Source: Toxorhynchites rutilus septentrionalis (Eukaryota; Arthropoda; Insecta; Diptera; Culicidae). Taken from it: 64,000 nt of DNA. Where the stretch lies: assembly GCF_029784135.1 (NCBI RefSeq), contig NC_073746.1, positions 33,138,387-33,202,386 on the forward strand. The letters run 5' to 3'. Below, piece after piece: positions 47,323 to 58,749 of this stretch; the first letter of the stretch is position 1; each line of letters begins with the position of its first letter. The notes below the pieces were generated by a model. That model searched no databases. It was not told the origin of the DNA and saw nothing but the letters and a program-made list of their open reading frames with translations. A program made the position numbers and the translations under genes.

Positions 47323-48556
47323 GATGAATATCTGATTGATGGGTTTTTATCACCTTTCGTTTTCGTTAGTCAGCAATACCAATGTTTCGAATTTGAAGTT
47401 TGATGTGGTTTGGTGAAAAATATCCCAAATAACACAAAGCAAAGAAGCGAAGTTCAATTCCATGATTCCCGATCGGCCCACATCGACCCTTCGCGATACA
47501 TCTTTAATATCGCAATGCGCAAGAGGCTCCGGATTCGGTATCAATATATTATAATCCTCGATGAACTGGAAAAATCCATTGCGAACCGAACAACAATGCA
47601 TCGGTGGATATGTTACTGTTCCGTAGCCTATAAACCCTGCCCACACACACCACCTTTGGAGTTGCCCATACACTCCATTGGTACAAAGGGGTAACTCCAA
47701 CAAATCCGATCCGGTGAGATATTGTTTTCTCCTAGCCAACAACACCAACACATTTGGGAATGGCGTGAAATTGGCGCCAGAAAAGACATAAAATACCAAT
47801 CGTACATTTTTAATTAATGAAGCTTCAGCGATTTATTATTGAATCATTTTTTTCCCACTTCGGATTTGGGATTGGTTCCGGAGATATCGGGCGGAAGCAA
47901 GCGAGTTATGCGAATTTCAAACGATGTCGAAAAGAGTGTTTTTGAGGCAGTTCATCCAGTTCAGCTCACCTTTGATCTGAGCAAATTGGTGAAGCCAAAA
48001 TCCTTTCGTGGACGACATTGATTAGCTTTACGACCATCCAAACACAATCGTTTTCCCTTCCGAGCCCATCGTCGACAACTGTGGGGTCGTATAGTTTTAT
48101 GTCACTCGTAATTTCATTAGAAATCAGGTCCCTTTTAGAGGATGGCTGCGGGCAGGGTTATCCAGGTAGCTTCTGATCCGGCTGTTTTCGGCTTTTATTT
48201 AATTAAGCTTAATTACACCTTTGGTTATTCGATTTATGCTATTTCGGTGCTGTGCGTGGGTAGTTTGGGTGAGATTTTTGGTCATAGTAACAGGAGGAGA
48301 CGGGTCGTATTACATTGTCACTTAATCCGTCCAACAAATATATTCAAGACATTCGAGAGGTTTATTGAGAATAAATGAAGCTTAATGCTGGTCGCTGGTG
48401 CCGTTGCTTTTTATGGTAACGCCAGGATAATTTTACTCAGGTAAATCAGGTAATTTGAGGTTATTTTCAATTAGTTTACTACAGAATTGTATGTTCCTCA
48501 TTGGTGTTGATTGTTCCTTATATTTTCACGCAATATTGCACATCGAATAATAATCA
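47323..48556. other. No recognisable gene
   Basis: A 149-codon minus-strand frame (47350-47799) and short plus-strand frames occur but show no motif, and they overlap frames on the other strand. I cannot support a gene. Confidence 0.45.
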
Positions 48557-48567
48557 GAACAATTCAA

Positions 48568-48687
48568 AATGGAGGTGATTTGGCGTAGTGGTAATATCCA
48601 TACCTCTCACGCTAAAGGTCCAAAAATGAAAGTAAAGTGACGAACCAGCCAAAAGTGTTGGAAGTCACTATAATACAGATAAAAAAA
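48568..48687 (+). mobile_element. Second tRNA-derived SINE family, copy lacking the B box
   Basis: It shares GGAGGTGATTTGGCGTAGTGG (A box), CCTCTCACGCTAAAGGTC and the tail CACTATAATACAGATAAAA with the copy at 61508-61663. The segment with the B box (about 28 bp) is deleted. It is flanked by GAACAATTCAA (48557-48567) and GAACGATTCAA (48688-48698), differing at one position. Confidence 0.75.
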
Positions 48688-48689
48688 GA

Positions 48690-50219
48690 ACGATTCAATG
48701 AGAATATAGTCCATTCAATATAGTTCATCAACGTTCGTTGCTGAGACGAATCAGCCTAGTAGGCTGAAAGTCTCAAAAATTAAATAATTAAAAAAAAACA
48801 TACAGTATTATACAGTGATGGTTCGCTTGTATCACAAATTTTTATCTTGGTGAGTGTAGATGTAGATAAAAATTTGTTCACAAAATATTCTATAACTTGA
48901 GAGAAGTGTTGCCACATTTTCATCTGTACCAGAGGGGTTAAAAATCTTTCCCATCAGTACATTTCCTACTAAAAATCTGTACCAGAAATCTGTACCATCA
49001 AAAATATTCGTTGTGGAAAAATATATTTTATTAGAAAGAAAAAAAAACACTCATTCATTTCCTATAAATACTACATTTACATTTGCAAGTCATTAGTGTA
49101 TTTGATGATGCTTATACATAGCTATCATGTTCAATCAAATCTTTTGATCTAAAAATAGTCTTCTAATTTAAGAATATACAAAATATTCAAATATTCAAAT
49201 TCAACGAAATAAATAAAAAAAACAAAACCTTTCCAATTAAAACAACAGAAACGCATCACGCATTCAGTACCGGCTCTCATGATATGCCTGATGCATACAT
49301 AGACTTAAAATGAAAGGAGGTAGATGACTTGTTCCTGAGGGATCCGACCATTATTGTTTGTGTTTCCTCCATGATCGAGCGTCAGGTTCCTTGAATCAAT
49401 ACTCTTGGATCGTTGTTTTCCCTCAAATTGTATTGATTGGTGAAAAAATTCTGCATACTATTGAATAACAAGAAGCTCCGTAAGGCCATCTGTTCGTGCT
49501 GATTTTGGATATGTTTGAAAAAATTAGATCGTAAAACTCTTTGATAATGATTTGGTGGCCCTGAAAAGGTCCTGTTACGGCCCAGACAGACAGAAACTAA
49601 AAAATAACACACATTTTCATTCTCACAATACACTTTATTTAGAGCACAAAAACTACACGACAAAATTAAGTTCAGTTGCAAATAAACGCTCGATCAGTAT
49701 GAATCAGATCTGACTATCTGACATCGTCGGGTAGTCCCAGACACTTTGGATTAGAAGTCTAAGTTAGGGAAACGTTTTTCGGTAGTAACAAAAACTCCAC
49801 CAACCTTCATGTATTCGCAATGTCGATTTTCCCAGGCACCTTGTTCTAAACCAAGGTGCCTGGGAAAATGGACTGTGTCGGGGAAACACAACACAGCACA
49901 AGCTTGTATCTTCGATTTCGACCAATCAGAATGCAGTATTTTCGTTGGGATAATGGTTGAGATTTTTCAATTGTTCGATAGTTAGTTTCATAACATATAT
50001 TATCTCATTCAATGTAAAAAATTGTTATGTAGTACAAAACTCTCATCAATCCATCATAAAATGAATGGACAACAAGCGTTTGAAATTTTTCGCTAGCATT
50101 TTCAGTGATTGGATGCTAAATTTTTATATTCTTACTATAAATCACTCCACGGCAACCGTTGATTGTTTGCCAATAATAATAACAACAAAACTCTGAAATT
50201 CCGCCTGCGAATGACGAAT
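48690..50219. other. No recognisable gene apart from a perfect hairpin
   Basis: AT-rich sequence. CTGTACCAG/CTGTACCATC motifs repeat near 48920-49000. The only sharp structure is the hairpin at 49826-49869. Confidence 0.5.
49826..49869. repeat. Perfect 18-bp inverted repeat (hairpin)
   Basis: ATTTTCCCAGGCACCTTG at 49826-49843 is the exact reverse complement of 49852-49869, with an 8-bp loop. No element border or target duplication is evident. Confidence 0.9.
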
Positions 50220-50344
50220 CCCAGGTTTTTTTTACGCAGATTTTTCAATTAACGTTTTTTTTTTTGACGCGGATTCTTGAATTAATGCGTTTTTTACGCG
50301 GTTTTTTTACGAAGTACGTATCCCCCGCGTAAAAAAAACCTGGG
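50220..50344. mobile_element. ACGCGG-repeat MITE, copy 1
   Basis: The perfect 18-bp inverted ends are CCCAGGTTTTTTTTACGC (50220-50237) and its complement at 50327-50344. The inside holds repeats of TTTTACGCGG and AATTAACG. Related copies lie at 51113-51323 and 61791-62174. Confidence 0.72.
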
Positions 50345-51112
50345 TGTAGAAGCATGTCCGAAAAAGAGCCAGAAACTATTGAGAAGCAGAGCAGAGGAGC
50401 CCAAATCCTGTAAGGAGGATAGTTGTAAAAGCTTTTATCCATGGTTATTATGCAAAGAATGAAATGGATAAACCTCCAAGTCGGAAATTCCCCCTGTGAT
50501 CTTTTCAAGTTGAAAAATATTTAGTTTATTTAGAGAACATCAAAGGAATTTCTCGGCGACCTTCTCAAGTTGCAAAAGATAAGCTCGGTCGTCGCGATTG
50601 AAAGAAGTTGAAATGTAATAGAAGTGATGAATAAAACTATTTAGTTCGAGTATTTGATGTCTTTTAATGACTTTCTCAGGTTAGAAAAAATACAAATTTT
50701 GATGTGCAACGAATATATGAATGCTACTGATTTGGTACAGAATTTTGAAAAAAAGTAAAGATGAAAAATAATTGTTACGCTCCAAGAACAGATAAAAATG
50801 TGGCAATACTGATTGGAAGCTGTGAAAGAGGAAACGCCGAAATAGAGTAGGAATCTTCATTAATGGTTTGGTGTTTGATCGAGGAAGAGTCACAGAGTTG
50901 AAAAGTCGAGAAGTTAATACATGCGACCGAATATGAGGAAATCTTTACCAACTTCAATACGGAAACTCAAAAGTACCGGATGAGAAACAAGAGCAAAGTA
51001 TACTCATAAAATTGCGAATTGGAGAAGCGAAACTAACGATCAATTGTTGGTCAAGTAAAGAAAAGGAACCAAGTTTAATAATCGTGGTAAAGTTGTTCGG
51101 AATATGAATGCC

Positions 51113-51323
51113 CCCTGGTTTTTTTACGCGGTTTTTCCAATTAACGCGGTTTTTTTACATGGATTTCTCAATTAACGCGGTAACCGAGTTAAAAAGACCA
51201 GTGCAATATCGCATCTCTCCCTCAGCTCACGTTTCTCTCTTATGCTCCGGATTTTCCGATCAACGCGGTTTTTTACGCGGGTTTTTTACGAGGTACGTAT
51301 CCCCTGCGTAAAAAAAACTGGGT
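51113..51323. mobile_element. ACGCGG-repeat MITE, copy 2
   Basis: The inverted ends are CCCTGGTTTTTTTACGC and the complement of GCGTAAAAAAAACTGGG. The internal motif TTACGCGG and the TACGTATCCCC block near the right end are shared with copy 1. About 85 bp of extra sequence sits in the middle. Confidence 0.7.
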
Positions 51324-51422
51324 GTATAAGAAAAAGGTATTAGAGGTAAAGAGAAGTGTGAGTTTGGAAGTAGGAGGAAAAAAGAGGAGAATTTTCTAAA
51401 TTTAGAAAATTTCATGAAAAAA

Positions 51423-51424
<2 letters not shown>

Positions 51425-51518
<94 letters not shown>
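51425..51518. repeat. (AT)n microsatellite
   Basis: Roughly 46 consecutive AT units, the longest simple repeat in the window. Its length in the assembly should be treated as approximate. Confidence 0.95.
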
Positions 51519-51520
<2 letters not shown>

Positions 51521-51569
51521 GGAGTGATGGATTCTTATGGACTCGAAGACTACTGAACCGATCGACATG

Positions 51570-52090
51570 AAAATTGGTATGTTGAAGTTAGTTTTTGGGG
51601 TCGGAAAAAAAATAGAAATGAAACATAAATTTCTGCATAACTCGAGAACTAATTAAGCAAATTGAACCAAATTTGGCATATGGAGGTTTTAGGGAGTACT
51701 AATTGTTTTTACGGTGGTTTGACACTCCTTTTCTCCTCTCTAAAAAGGAGGAGGAGAGGGTGTTATACAACTCGAGAACTAATCAAACAAATGGAAACTT
51801 AACATATAGAGGTTTTGGGGATCGATAAACGTTTCTATGGTTGTTCGACACTCCTCCCTCCTCTCTAAGGGGAGGCTACCATACAAATGAAATACAAATT
51901 TCTGCATAAAACTACTCGAAAACTAATCAATCAAATGAAGCAAAATTTGGCATGTGAAGGTTTTTCAATATGATAAACGTTTCTTTGATGGTATGACACC
52001 CCTCCGGCTTCTGAAATGAAGAGGAGGTCCCGTAAAAATAATACACATATTTCAACCAAACATATTCCAACCAAACATGACAATTGATTT
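51570..52090. repeat. Degenerate repeat, inverse of the 42400-44260 family
   Basis: Units with AACTCGAGAACTAATCAA, TTTGGCATATGGAGGTTT and CTCCTCTCTAAAAAGGAG recur every 100-200 bp. They match the reverse complement of the region at 42400-44260. Confidence 0.65.
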
Positions 52091-52130
52091 TTTTTTAATG
52101 TGATAAAACGCATTCCTATGCCTTCTTCTA

Positions 52131-52520
52131 TCTATATAAATAAAAATGGATCACCGAATGTGTTGATGAGAGCAACACTCGAGAAAGGAATTGTCCAATT
52201 TAGGGTTGTCTTTATCCTGTCATATTTTCTGTAGCAGACATTTATTCCATGTAACGGAGAAACATGTTATTTGCAAGTGGTCGGAAAATATTGAACGAGA
52301 ATTGTGTCTGAAAATAATCCCCTAATAATAATATTATAATGACGAGTTTTGGTAGAAGTACTGGGAATTTTATAGTGAAAGGTAATTTTAAAGGGTAGAT
52401 TAGAAAATCAAACAACGAACAGTTCTGCGATTGGACCTGTGAACGTGCGTTAGTAAGAAAACGTGAATGTGATAACGAAACATAAATTTTGGGCGGGACG
52501 AAGTTTGCCGGGTCAGCTAG
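52131..52520 (+). mobile_element. Small non-autonomous Helitron-like element
   Basis: 390 bp starting TCTATATAAATAAAAATGG after an A and ending GCCGGGTCAGCTAG before a T. It therefore has 5'-TC, 3'-CTAG and A/T insertion, the Helitron rule, with no inverted ends or target duplication. The ACGAAGTTTGCCGGGTCAGC end resembles 3' ends common in insect Helitron-type elements. No helicase or Rep coding sequence is present. Confidence 0.62.
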
Positions 52521-52630
52521 TACCAAATAAAATGTTTCGATTTCAGTCGAACATCGTTTATTCGGTTTTGAGGCTGTACCTTCTTGAATTAAGACAATTT
52601 GCAAATTTTTCGCGCTGATTTTTTCGAACA

Positions 52631-53253
52631 TACCGTTCTGAATCATATTTCGGACACTTTGTTCTAATACCTTGAAATACTTAATGCACTGATGATACAA
52701 CTATAAAATTAATATCACAATTGCTTCTTTAGAGTAATCCCTTGGTTTCACTACCATTTCATACGGGAACTACATTTTAATTATAACATAATCGGCAAAA
52801 ATCTGACAACACTACACATTATTGTTTGTGTTTGACGTTTGCGTAGGGTGAGCACATAGAACTTACCCGTTCATAAATATTTAAATTTCTCCCGTGTTTC
52901 ATCAGTTCTCATAATCGTTAACAGTTTACTGTGATTGCTTGGTAAGTGCTTTACAGTTGACTATAAAATATAATCAAGTGTAATGTAATTTTCGTCCAAA
53001 AAATAACAAAATAAAGTGTCCGAAATTTGAATTCAAAGTGTCCGAAACTGGATTCTTATTCGCTCCATTTGGAAAGCATTTTATTCAATGATTTTTTTTA
53101 TGTTTTCGAACAAATAGGTAACAAAGCAGAAAGCTTGAAAACATATTGAACTAATTTGTTCAAAATTTCAACTAAATAAAACCTGTGCATAAAGTTTAGA
53201 TCTGTTTTCTGAATCATATGCCTTAAGCGTCCGAAATATGATTCAGAATGGTA
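52631..53253. mobile_element. TA-flanked MITE, copy 2 (longer form)
   Basis: The termini are CCGTTCTGAATCATATTTCG and, from the other strand, CCATTCTGAATCATATTTCG, with TA at both ends. It matches the 379-bp copy at 11523-11901 at both ends and carries about 240 bp more in the middle (about 52850-53070). This extra part contains further AGTGTCCGAAA motifs. Confidence 0.75.
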
Positions 53254-53830
53254 GCTTATTTTGAAAAATCGTAGCTTTTGAACTGGACAGGTTTTCGTTA
53301 GTCTTACCTGTAAATGAAAGATATTGTGAAATACTGAAATGACCGTTGTAAGAAAAATTATAAGCCTGAAAATATTTTTTTTTATTTCAATTTTTTGGTT
53401 TTTTTAACGTGGTAATAACAAGGATATCATGTTACATGTAGTTTGCTATGTAGAATGGTGTCCATAATAAAAAATTAATATTTTCGTTTTTTGCGAAATA
53501 TATTAGGGGAAATATCTTCAATTTTCGGGTAACACTTCAACAATCTGTCTAGCATCTCAAAAATCACAAATATTCGTAAAAAGGCGACAAAATATGCACA
53601 ATAGACGATTTATCAGACCACCCTCATTGAGGAATAAATATGTGTTTGATCAAAATTGAAACCCTTTTTTCGTCTATGTTTTTTTTCCCATGGAATTAGT
53701 GTATGGATATAACAGGACAAAAACAAAAAGACATCTAAACTTTTGTTTTGTAATTGTAATACACAAACATAATAATGGAGATTATGAATGAGAATAACTT
53801 TACCAATGAAATTAACGATGTGATAGGATG

Positions 53831-54789
53831 GACGAATTTCATGCCACTCGTCTTAGGAGTTGGTAGCACCATCTCAGATAGTAGTGAAACGTTGTGGGTG
53901 TAAAGACATGGGTCATTTAAGCAACTTTGCATACTTGAAATATTCGAAAAATAATTAGACTACGTTTTTGGAAAAAGCCATTTTTTTCCTAATTTTGTAC
54001 AAAAATTTATAACTTAAAAACTATGATACCTACAACATTTTTGTCAAAGGATGAAATGTAAGAAATTGTTTGAATTTTTACAAAAAATAGCAAAAAAATG
54101 TTGGAAGAGATTTCGCTGACATAAAAGTTATTTAAAAAATAAAAATTAATTTTTCTCAAAAACGTGTTTTTTGGAGTCTTCATACAAAAAATTACTTATA
54201 TTCCAAAAACTATAACATATAGAATGTTGACGTCTTCGACAAAAGTTCACATTTCAATAAGATCTAAAACTTTGTCGAATACACTATATCGCTATCTTGA
54301 CTTTAAACAAAATTAGGATCAGTTGTATTTTTTTTCAAAGAAAACATGAAAAAGTTGTTGTTCGAAAAACTTTTTCCCTGTAAAAGTGCCCATCTCCCGA
54401 TGTATGGACGACTTGTTGGAAATTTTAAGGGTCATTCATATGTATATTTTAGGGAATTTTAAAAAAATACGTTTTTGAGAAAAATGAATTTTAATTTTTA
54501 AATAACTTTTTTGTCGGTGAAATTTTTTTGGTATTTTTTGTGAAAATTTAAACAATTTCCTACATTTCATCCTTTGGCATGAATTTTTTAGGTATCATAT
54601 TTTTATGTTATAACTTTTTGTAAAAAATTTGGAAAAAAAATTGGCTTTTTCCCAAAGTAGTCTAATTATTTTTCGAATATTTCATGTATGCAAAGTTGCT
54701 TAAATGACCCATATCTTTACACCCTTAACGTTTCACTGCTATCTGAAATGGTGCTGCCAACGGCCAGTTGAGTTGGCATGAAATTCGTC
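53831..54789. mobile_element. Long-inverted-repeat (foldback) element
   Basis: It begins GACGAATTTCATGCCA and ends with the inverse. The arms of about 350 bp (53831 to ~54190 and ~54440 to 54789) pair imperfectly around a ~250-bp centre. Arm landmarks include GGGTCATTTAAGCAACTTTG and its complement, and AAACGTTGTGGGTGT against its complement. There is no coding sequence and no certain target duplication. A fragment of the same family surrounds the I-like element at 29278-34759. Confidence 0.78.
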
Positions 54790-56640
54790 AATGGTTCTAA
54801 ATTGAAATCGAATTCTCAATCGAAAGAAATGAATTTTGTAGCAGTCGCTGAGAACTCTTCAATTTGATGAATTGGTTCAGATACCAACGGAAGTGTATTG
54901 TGTGTAACAGAGTCGACAATAACGAGCTTATTCACTTTGCAGCAATGCAGTGTAAACTTCGTCTAAATGAGACCTACTTTAAAGCTATAAACATGGCTGA
55001 TTTTCCATGCATTGTGATAGCAGAGGTAAACTTTAACCAGCATGTCAAGCTCCTTAGATCGACGCTATTATTGCTGCCACTTCTTCGAAACTTCGAAAAA
55101 ACTTATGAGTCCTTTTTTATTCCTCCTCATCGTCCCCCCGAGACTCGAACGCGCTCGTAGATGGTGTGAAACTGATGCGTAATCAATTTCTCCGGAAAGA
55201 ATTTTAATACTTTCATCAAACTGTCACCTTGGGCAGAGTCGTCCGGCTGAGGTGGAAGGAAAAGTTCACCGGCAGTTGGGTGAGAATTTTATAGCTTTCT
55301 GAAAAGTGCCTCCCATGTCGTCAATTTGCATGAGAATGTGACACAGAATCATGCTTTCTTTCTTCTGGTCGAGCACACTTTCTGCCGATGATGCTGATGC
55401 TGGTGTTGGAATTTCATTATGCGCTACTGATTGCTATCAAATGGACAACTTTTAGATGGCTCTTGTGTTTCGGCATCGAGGAACCGGTTTGAGAAAATTT
55501 TTCAGCCATCATCAGCACTTCTTTGGTTTGCTTATCGTATCGCTTTTTGAGTTGGATCCCTTGATGTTGCTTGAATTTATTATGGACCTAGAAAACGATT
55601 ACAAATGAAGTCATCTGTGCGATGTGTTAGTAGTGCCTGCATCACTGTCACCGCGTTGATGTTCTCTAAAATAACAACTTGAACAATTCCACAACTGAAC
55701 CAGTTACGGTATCCGACCAGCAAACATTCCGAGCAATAAATAATTGCCCGCTACAGAATTAAATTTAATTGGGCGCCACTTCCATTCTGAAGAGGGCTAG
55801 CAACTGGTTCTCCTCCTGTCCTGGCGCGCTTGAGTGTGAATTGCAAATTTGTTGACCAACTTTCGACAAAGCTACAGTGCTACCGTGGAAAGAGTAGTGG
55901 TAGTGAAACTGCGATACTTTTCACTATATAAATATCCTTCTCGCTCACCGTAATAGTGTCATTTGATATTTTATTAAACTAACGATTTCAATTTTCAGTT
56001 TAATTGCAGACAATTCGTGTTAAAGTGAGGGAGAAATCGGTGAAGGGCTTTTAAGTGGTTCACAGGGGAGCTATCAGGAATTATACAAATGGTTCCGCAT
56101 TATGACAGACTCGTTCGCTTGGACGCAACGCGGTGATGTTGAATTAGTTTTCTTTCCTTAAACGCTTCACCCTGTCTCACCCTGCGTGATTTCCTACGAA
56201 TGGATTCATCATTCAAACTATCTGTTTGGAATCAGTCCGGAAGAGCACGCAATCCAATTTAAATAATTTCCTCGAATCAGCTGTTTGCTTTGGTTGGTAT
56301 AGACAGGAAAACGAATTGAATGTTCATCGAATTGGATGCTCATCGACAGCAATCAAATCATGTCTTTTTGTTGTTCAATCCAACATTTCATGGTGATTTT
56401 TTCGAGTTGTGGTTAAATGCTATGTTAAAAATTGCCCATAAAAATATATAACGCTTATGGATTCCAAGTAGACAATGTCCATCCCTCTCATTTGTATCTT
56501 TATGAGAAAAATCTATTACAGGTCGTACTCGAATATTGAGTTTTTTTCACTCCGGTTAATCGAATCCTCCGGATAATCGAGTCATGAAAAAAAAATTCTC
56601 TCGGTAAACGTAATATAATTATGAGTTGCACCTATTTATC
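54790..56640. other. No recognisable gene
   Basis: A 98-codon plus-strand frame (54864-55160) shows no recognisable domain. The remainder lacks any structure I can name. Confidence 0.45.
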
Positions 56641-56867
56641 TAACTGTTTCATCTAGGTTGACCCGTTTGTATGTTTGTGACTTTGTAACTTTGTAACTTT
56701 GTATGTAGCGCTGTACCACGTTAAAATAAATTTAACCCCCTTCCTGTTGACCGATTGATCTGAAATTTGGAACACATCTTTATCTCTGGTGTCATCATAA
56801 AACTGCGTATTCCATGATCTCAAAAATCCAAGATGGCGGCCGCTACAAAATGGCGGATTTTATATAT

Positions 56868-58144
56868 TAGGCTGTCAAAAAAGTCCTGCGGTATTTTTTT
56901 GAATTTTCATTTGTTCATAAAATTAGTTACAATCATCTGATTTAAGTCAAATATGTGCCGTTTTGTTCGATGACTTGTTCCCAACGAGATGCCAACTTCA
57001 TAATACCCCTGTTATAGAAGCTCGCTTCCTTATTGGCAAAAAACTCGGATAGCCAATTTTCACAGGCCTCTTTTGTGGCTAACTTCTGACTACCTAGCTC
57101 GTTCGCCATGGACAAAAACAGGTGGTAGTCACTTGGTGCAAGGTCCGGACTATACGGCGGATACAAAAGAACCTCCTATCCGAGCTCTTGGAGCTTCTGG
57201 CGCGTCACCAAAGAAGTGTGTGGCCTGGCGTTGTCCTGATGGAAGACAATGCGGCCTCTGTTTATCAAAGATGGCCTCTTCTTCATGAGTGCTACCTTCA
57301 AGCGGTCCAGTTGTTGGCAGTACAGGTCCGAATTGAGCGTTTGGCCATAGGGAAGCAGCTCATAATAGATTATTCCTTGACAATCCCACCAAACACACAG
57401 CAGAACCTTCCTGGCCGTTAATGAGGGCTTGGCCACCGTCTGAGCCGCTTCAGCGGGCTTCGACCGCGACCGTTTGCGCTTCACGTTGTCGTAAGTGACC
57501 CACTTTTCATCGCCAGTCACCATCCGCTTCAGAAACGGGTCGATTTTGTTGCGATTCAGCAGCGATTCACATGCGTCGATACGGTAAAAGATGTTTTTTT
57601 GCGTCAACGTGTGTGGCACCCATACATCGAGCTTCTTTGTGAATCCAAGCTTCTTCAAATGGTTAATAACGGTTTGATGACTTATCCCCAGCTCTTGGCC
57701 GATGCTACGGCTGCTACTATGCCGGTCTTTCTCGGCAAATTCAGCGATTTTGTCGCAATTTTCGACGACAGGCCTTCCGGGAGCGTGGCGCATCTTCGAC
57801 GACCTCTACACCAGAACGAAAACGTTGAAACCATCGTTGTGCGGTGGAAATGGAAACTGTATCGGGTCCATAAACTGCACAAATTTTATTGGCAGCTTGA
57901 GATGCATTTTTGTCTTTGTCATAGTAGTACTGTAAAATATGTCGGATTTTCTCTTTATTTTGCTCCATATTTGCGACACTATAACTCACGAACGACTTAA
58001 CCAAACAAAACACTGCCAAGGACTATATTATAGCGCGTACCTTTCCAACAAGCTGTAGTATGACTCGATGCAATGAATACAATAAGAACTACGCGCTTAC
58101 AACGACACCTCACGGAAATACCGCAGGACTGTTTTGACAGCCTA
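56868..58144 (-). mobile_element. Mariner (DD34D-type) transposon
   Basis: 1277 bp with TA ends. The inverted termini begin GGCTGTCAAAA and continue to TCCTGCGGTATTT, about 28 bp, with one or two differences between ends. It is inserted in the GATGGCGGC repeat region. Confidence 0.9.
56942..57968 (-). pseudogene. Mariner transposase, two frameshifts
   Basis: The start is the ATG at 57966-57968 (MEQNKEKIRHIL). The N-terminal helix-turn-helix runs to about residue 60, then a frameshift near 57790. The middle part carries TGDEKWVTYDN (first aspartate), WWDCQGIIYYELLP and FHQDNARPHTS (second aspartate). A second frameshift near 57170 leads to YSPDLAPSDYHLF (third aspartate) and the end RWEQVIEQNGTYLT. 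All three catalytic residues survive, so only indels disable it. Confidence 0.88.
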
Positions 58145-58749
58145 ATATTTTTTCTCAAAACCCCATCAATATGGGTATCGAATGAAAGGGAACACAAGTA
58201 GAACCAGTAGAACACAATTATTTACGGAAAATGTAAATTAAAGATGGCGACCGCTACAAAATGGCGGATTACATATTTTCTCAGAACCCCATCAATATGT
58301 ATATCAAATAAAAGGGATTGACTAGTAGAATACAGTAATTGATGAAAAGTGCAAATCTAAAATGACCGCCACCGCAAAATGGTGCCATGTATATTTTTTT
58401 CAAAACCTCATCAATATTGGTATCAAAAGAAAGTTCTCGACTATGTAGTAGAACATAGCAGATCTCGAAAAATCCAACTCCAAGATGGCCGCATTCCCCA
58501 AACTACTAATTACTTTTTAAATAGTTTCATTCAGCTTGAGCTGTTTGTGTGTATGTTTGAATGTTTGTAGGGTTGTTCCACATTAATAGAAAATTTAACC
58601 CGTTCCTGTTGACTGATTGAAATTTGGAAGACATCTTTAATTCTATTGCCATTATAAAACTACGTATTCCATGATCTTGAAAAATTGGAGAACACGAAAC
58701 ATAATAAACAACATAAATTCAAAGAGGTCGCCGCCACTAAATGGTTGAC

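Larger units (their letters stand above)
56640..58745. repeat. GATGGCGGC-type tandem repeat region, interrupted by mariner
   Basis: Units of about 110-120 bp share CTCAAAACCCCATCAATAT, GGTATCAAATGAAAG, TAGTAGAAC and a motif such as AAGATGGCGGCCGCTACAAA. Three units lie at about 58145-58265, 58265-58382 and 58382-58505. Related sequence precedes the mariner at 56640-56867. A GTTCCTGTTGACYGATTGA block occurs at about 56745 and 58600 and, inverted, at 62780-62810. Confidence 0.72.

Noticed and set aside
47350..47799. 149-codon minus-strand frame as a possible host exon
   Set aside because: It overlaps a 94-codon frame on the other strand and shows no recognisable domain or convincing splice context.
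51260..51568. Frame encoding a long alternating I-Y stretch
   Set aside because: It is the translation of the (AT)n microsatellite. The similar frame at 46871-47089 has the same cause.
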